From Thermocladium sp. (lineage in GTDB: Archaea; Thermoproteota; Thermoprotei; Thermoproteales; Thermocladiaceae), in NCBI GenBank assembly GCA_023269935.1, contig JAGDXC010000005.1, positions 1 to 44,198 on the forward strand: 44,198 bases of DNA, read 5' to 3'. Under the pieces are notes generated by a model, which was not told where the DNA came from, made no database searches, and worked only from the letters and a program-made list of their open reading frames with translations. Below, one piece after another: positions 42,278 to 44,198 of the stretch. Within the stretch, counting starts at the first letter, position 1. Each line of letters begins with the position of its first letter. Made by a program: the position numbers and the translations under genes.

Positions 42278-43207
42278 ATGAATGACCAAAACATCCCATA
42301 TACGGCTAAAAATAGGGGCTCTCCTTGTAGGCTCGGGACGAGTGGATTCCGTGACCCCGGGAATCCCCGTCGGCGGCACGTATTCCTGGGAATCGATGTT
42401 AATAGGGCCAGCGTTAATTTAGCAGTCATAGGATGCCTTGACTCTATCAATGTATTTACGAAAACATTCACAAGCGAATTAAAGTCGATGGGTTTAGCCT
42501 ACTCATCTAATTATATAGGGATAATAGATGATTACCTCATCAATCATGTGAGGGTTGTGTTTCCATCATTCAATGATAACGAGGTAGAGAAGCTATTGAC
42601 AGTGGCATTCACTTCATGGAGCAACCTCACTAATGCGGTTTGGCTTGATTTCCTTAGGCTAGGCACCACTAGATTCAGGCAATCACTGAGACAGGAACGA
42701 CGGCGAGAAATGACACTAATGATCGATGCACTGCACGTGGCTATCTCATTCATGAGAAACATGGGGATGGAAGTAATTCTAGGCGTTGAGGATCTACATG
42801 CAATGGAGAAAATAGGCGCAATGTACGACTTCGAGATAGAGTTCATCGAGTTCCTAAATCATGTCGAATCAATGCTTCGCTTGGATCCCCTTACCGCGAA
42901 ACAGATGGAGACCAGGTTGGGGAACTCTGGAACCACGTGGAGCGGTTCATTGATTCAGGGAAACCATGTATACCTCATCCTACTAAATCCAATGCATACA
43001 AGCAAGTTATGCAGCAACTGCATGCGGCGTGGCCACATCAATCAAGTACGTAGATTCGGTCACCGTAATGTGTTGTGTAATTATTGTGGTTCAATAATTG
43101 ATAGGGATGAGAATGCGTCGATAATTATCGCTGTGATAGCCATGCTCATGCTCGGCAATCACTTGCCCCAGGCATCCATGCGACAATGTTTTAAACACCC
43201 CCATTAA
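42278..43207 (+). CDS. Compact TnpB-like RuvC nuclease lacking the N-terminal half
   Basis: A 309-residue relative of IS200/IS605 TnpB. Numbering from this ATG, RuvC-I is FLGIDVNRASVNLAVIG with Asp40, RuvC-II is ILGVEDLHAME with Glu171, the zinc finger is TSKLCSNC with LCNYCGS, and RuvC-III is IDRDENASIIIA. All three catalytic acids and the four cysteines are kept. The roughly 130-residue REC/WED half that binds the guide RNA is missing, while the stretch between RuvC-I and RuvC-II is longer than in ISDra2 TnpB. The first 30 residues (SPCRLGTSGFRDPGNPRRRH) look non-structural. An in-frame TTG at 42224 exists but would translate through the long hairpin. No TnpA gene is near. It may be a decayed or a domesticated nuclease. 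Confidence 0.75.
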   Translation: MNDQNIPYTAKNRGSPCRLGTSGFRDPGNPRRRHVFLGIDVNRASVNLAVIGCLDSINVFTKTFTSELKSMGLAYSSNYIGIIDDYLINHVRVVFPSFNDNEVEKLLTVAFTSWSNLTNAVWLDFLRLGTTRFRQSLRQERRREMTLMIDALHVAISFMRNMGMEVILGVEDLHAMEKIGAMYDFEIEFIEFLNHVESMLRLDPLTAKQMETRLGNSGTTWSGSLIQGNHVYLILLNPMHTSKLCSNCMRRGHINQVRRFGHRNVLCNYCGSIIDRDENASIIIAVIAMLMLGNHLPQASMRQCFKHPH

Positions 43208-43217
43208 CTTGGAATTC

Positions 43218-43904
43218 ATGTATATCTCCAAGAAGGCTAACCTAAAGACCAACTTGATCGGGGACGCGGTTATATTGGGCCCCAGCGTTATCGGGGAGGG
43301 ATCCATAATCGATGGAAACGTAACGATAGGGTACCCCATTAGGTCCACGCTTAAGAAGATTGAGAAAATGAGCGACATGGATGAATTAAGCACCGGCAGC
43401 ATCATAGGTAGGAACTGCATATTGAGGAGTGGAACAATAGTGTATGAGGAATCCACCCTGGGGGATAACGTGGAGACTGGACACAATGTACTAATTAGGG
43501 AGAAAACCACTATAGGCAATGGAACTAGAATAGGAACTGCTACGGTAATAGATGGAACCGTTAAGATAGGCAGCGAAGTGAGCATTCAAAGCATGGTGTA
43601 TATACCAATAGGATCAATAATAGGCAATAAGGTCTTCATAGGACCCAACGTGGTTATAACGAATGATAGATACCCCCCAAGCAAGAGACTTGATGGGGTC
43701 ATCATAGAGGATAATGCGGCAATTGGGGCTAACTCCACCCTAATAGCTGGGATACGCATTGGCTCTGGATCCATGGTTGCCGCCGGTTCCGTGGTCACCA
43801 AGGACGTTCCACCCAATGTTGTTGTGGCCGGGTCACCTGCCCGCATCATATATGATAGGACCACGTACTTGGAGAAACAGAGAAAATACGAAGCGATGCA
43901 GTGA
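43218..43904 (+). CDS. Hexapeptide-repeat acyltransferase (left-handed beta-helix)
   Basis: A transferase of the LbetaH superfamily built of hexapeptide turns from about residue 15 to 205 (for example VIGEGSIIDGNVTIG, TIGNGTRIGTATVIDGTVKIG, and IIEDNAAIGANSTLIAGIRIG). The VFIGPNVVITNDRYPP loop, with its Asn-Asp-Arg, and the ending VVTKDVPPNVVVAGSPARII are typical of sugar O- or N-acetyltransferases of the WbbJ/PglD group. It probably modifies a nucleotide sugar used for surface glycans. I chose the ATG at 43218, about 25 bases after a TATA-like TGTTTTAAACA; a TTG at 43209 is possible. It starts ten bases after the TnpB-like gene but seems to have its own promoter. Confidence 0.85.
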   Translation: MYISKKANLKTNLIGDAVILGPSVIGEGSIIDGNVTIGYPIRSTLKKIEKMSDMDELSTGSIIGRNCILRSGTIVYEESTLGDNVETGHNVLIREKTTIGNGTRIGTATVIDGTVKIGSEVSIQSMVYIPIGSIIGNKVFIGPNVVITNDRYPPSKRLDGVIIEDNAAIGANSTLIAGIRIGSGSMVAAGSVVTKDVPPNVVVAGSPARIIYDRTTYLEKQRKYEAMQ

Positions 43905-44100
43905 TCAATGAGCAACAAATGCCCTTCATGACGAGGAGATCAGTAACTGGCCCTCGTTGAAACTTCGGAGGGGGGTCCCATCATTGAGGTACCCCATTTA
44001 AGGTTATCAGTGCTCCCAGTACCAAAAATGTATAATGCTTTTCACAAATCACCTCCTCCCTTGAATATCGGAGCCTTCTTGTGATAAAACAAACGACAAG

Positions 44101-44120
44101 CCTCGCCTTTTAAGGCGGGG
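44101..44120. repeat. Hairpin of the kind found at TnpB element ends
   Basis: CCTCGCCTTTTAAGGCGGGG forms a nine-base-pair stem (one G-U) with a minimal loop. It lies on the stop codon of the minus-strand frame ending at 44110, and resembles the short GC-rich hairpins at the 3' ends of archaeal IS605-type tnpB genes, where the guide-RNA scaffold ends. The identification rests on memory of such ends, not on a search. Confidence 0.4.
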
Positions 44121-44198
44121 TAAGTTTTTGCTTGCGTAGGGGTATCGTTGTTCCGTGGATTTTTGGGGAATGGGGAGCGGGGGCCGACTCACCCCCGC
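44110..44198 (-). CDS. Probable 3' end of a TnpB-type gene entering from the right edge (partial)
   Basis: On the minus strand an open frame enters from the window's right end and stops at 44110-44112. Its 28 visible residues include ESAPAPHSP and end with PLRKQKLTPP. This Pro-rich, basic tail and its position over two GC-rich hairpins (44101-44120 here and GCGGGGG/CCCCCGC at 44177-44198) are what one expects from tnpB 3' ends, where the coding tail also encodes the guide-RNA scaffold. The catalytic part would lie outside the window. If so, it is a separate element from the RuvC-only gene at 42278, in the opposite direction. The call is tentative. Confidence 0.35.
   Translation of the reverse strand, partial: GGESAPAPHSPKIHGTTIPLRKQKLTPP

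Noticed and set aside
43905..44098. Single TTGAAAC near 43955 as a CRISPR repeat end, and weak GGGG/CCCC pairing after it
   Set aside because: There is only one copy and no regularly spaced repeats; no CRISPR array is present in the window.

Overview
The window looks like chromosome of a hyperthermophilic crenarchaeon, most likely order Thermoproteales (Caldivirga, Vulcanisaeta or Thermocladium are plausible guesses; nothing here fixes the genus). The evidence is archaeal-type genes throughout: glycerol-1-phosphate dehydrogenase, a tetraether lipid synthase-like radical SAM protein, Rio2, an XPD helicase, archaeal SRP54, UPF0179, a TrmB-type regulator, and a tRNA with a bulge-helix-bulge intron. 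Many first genes of transcripts have a TATA-like box about 25-30 bases before the start codon, so they look leaderless. Genes inside operons overlap or have short GGTG-type ribosome sites.

Layout. 1-5.7 kb: a carbohydrate ABC importer (binding protein cut by the window edge, a permease with both membrane domains fused in one chain, and an ATPase on the opposite strand), plus a MobA-like nucleotidyltransferase and an HD phosphohydrolase. 5.9-11.7 kb, all minus strand: XPD helicase, then a run transcribed leftward of two small helical proteins, a KaiC-like ATPase with Tyr/Asn-rich ends, SRP54 and a TrmY-like protein. 11.8-16.7 kb: UPF0179, a TrmB-type regulator divergent from the tetraether synthase gene, two small unknowns and Rio2. 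17-19.6 kb: a MoxR ATPase/VWA pair and tRNA-Gly(CCC). 19.9-26.6 kb: a frameshifted DoxX gene, Nnr, a PUA protein paired with an AAA ATPase, a two-subunit CoA-transferase and a PD-(D/E)XK nuclease.

26.6-32.1 kb: MtnA, a small basic protein, glycerol-1-phosphate dehydrogenase, an IMPase-family phosphatase, two small zinc-binding proteins and a GTPase-dead EF-Tu/SelB-like protein. 32.3-35.0 kb: a complete three-gene cobalamin/iron-type ABC importer behind a 20-base perfect palindrome at its promoter. 35.1-40.6 kb: an unknown protein, a crotonase, a cation/proton antiporter, an FAD oxidoreductase, a metallophosphoesterase and a peroxiredoxin. 40.8-44.2 kb is the most accessory-looking part: a polytopic membrane protein, a coiled-coil membrane protein, strong GC-rich hairpins, a TnpB-like protein that keeps the RuvC and zinc-finger parts but lacks the N-terminal RNA-binding half, a hexapeptide acyltransferase, and what appears to be the 3' end of another TnpB gene running in from the right edge.

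The features most worth following up are the RuvC-only TnpB-like gene with its structured upstream DNA, the shared divergent promoter of the TrmB-type regulator and lipid synthase, the several palindromic or tandem operator candidates sitting at leaderless promoters, the unusual C33 in the tRNA, and the KaiC-like protein with low-complexity tails. All family calls come from reading motifs by eye; no database search was run.
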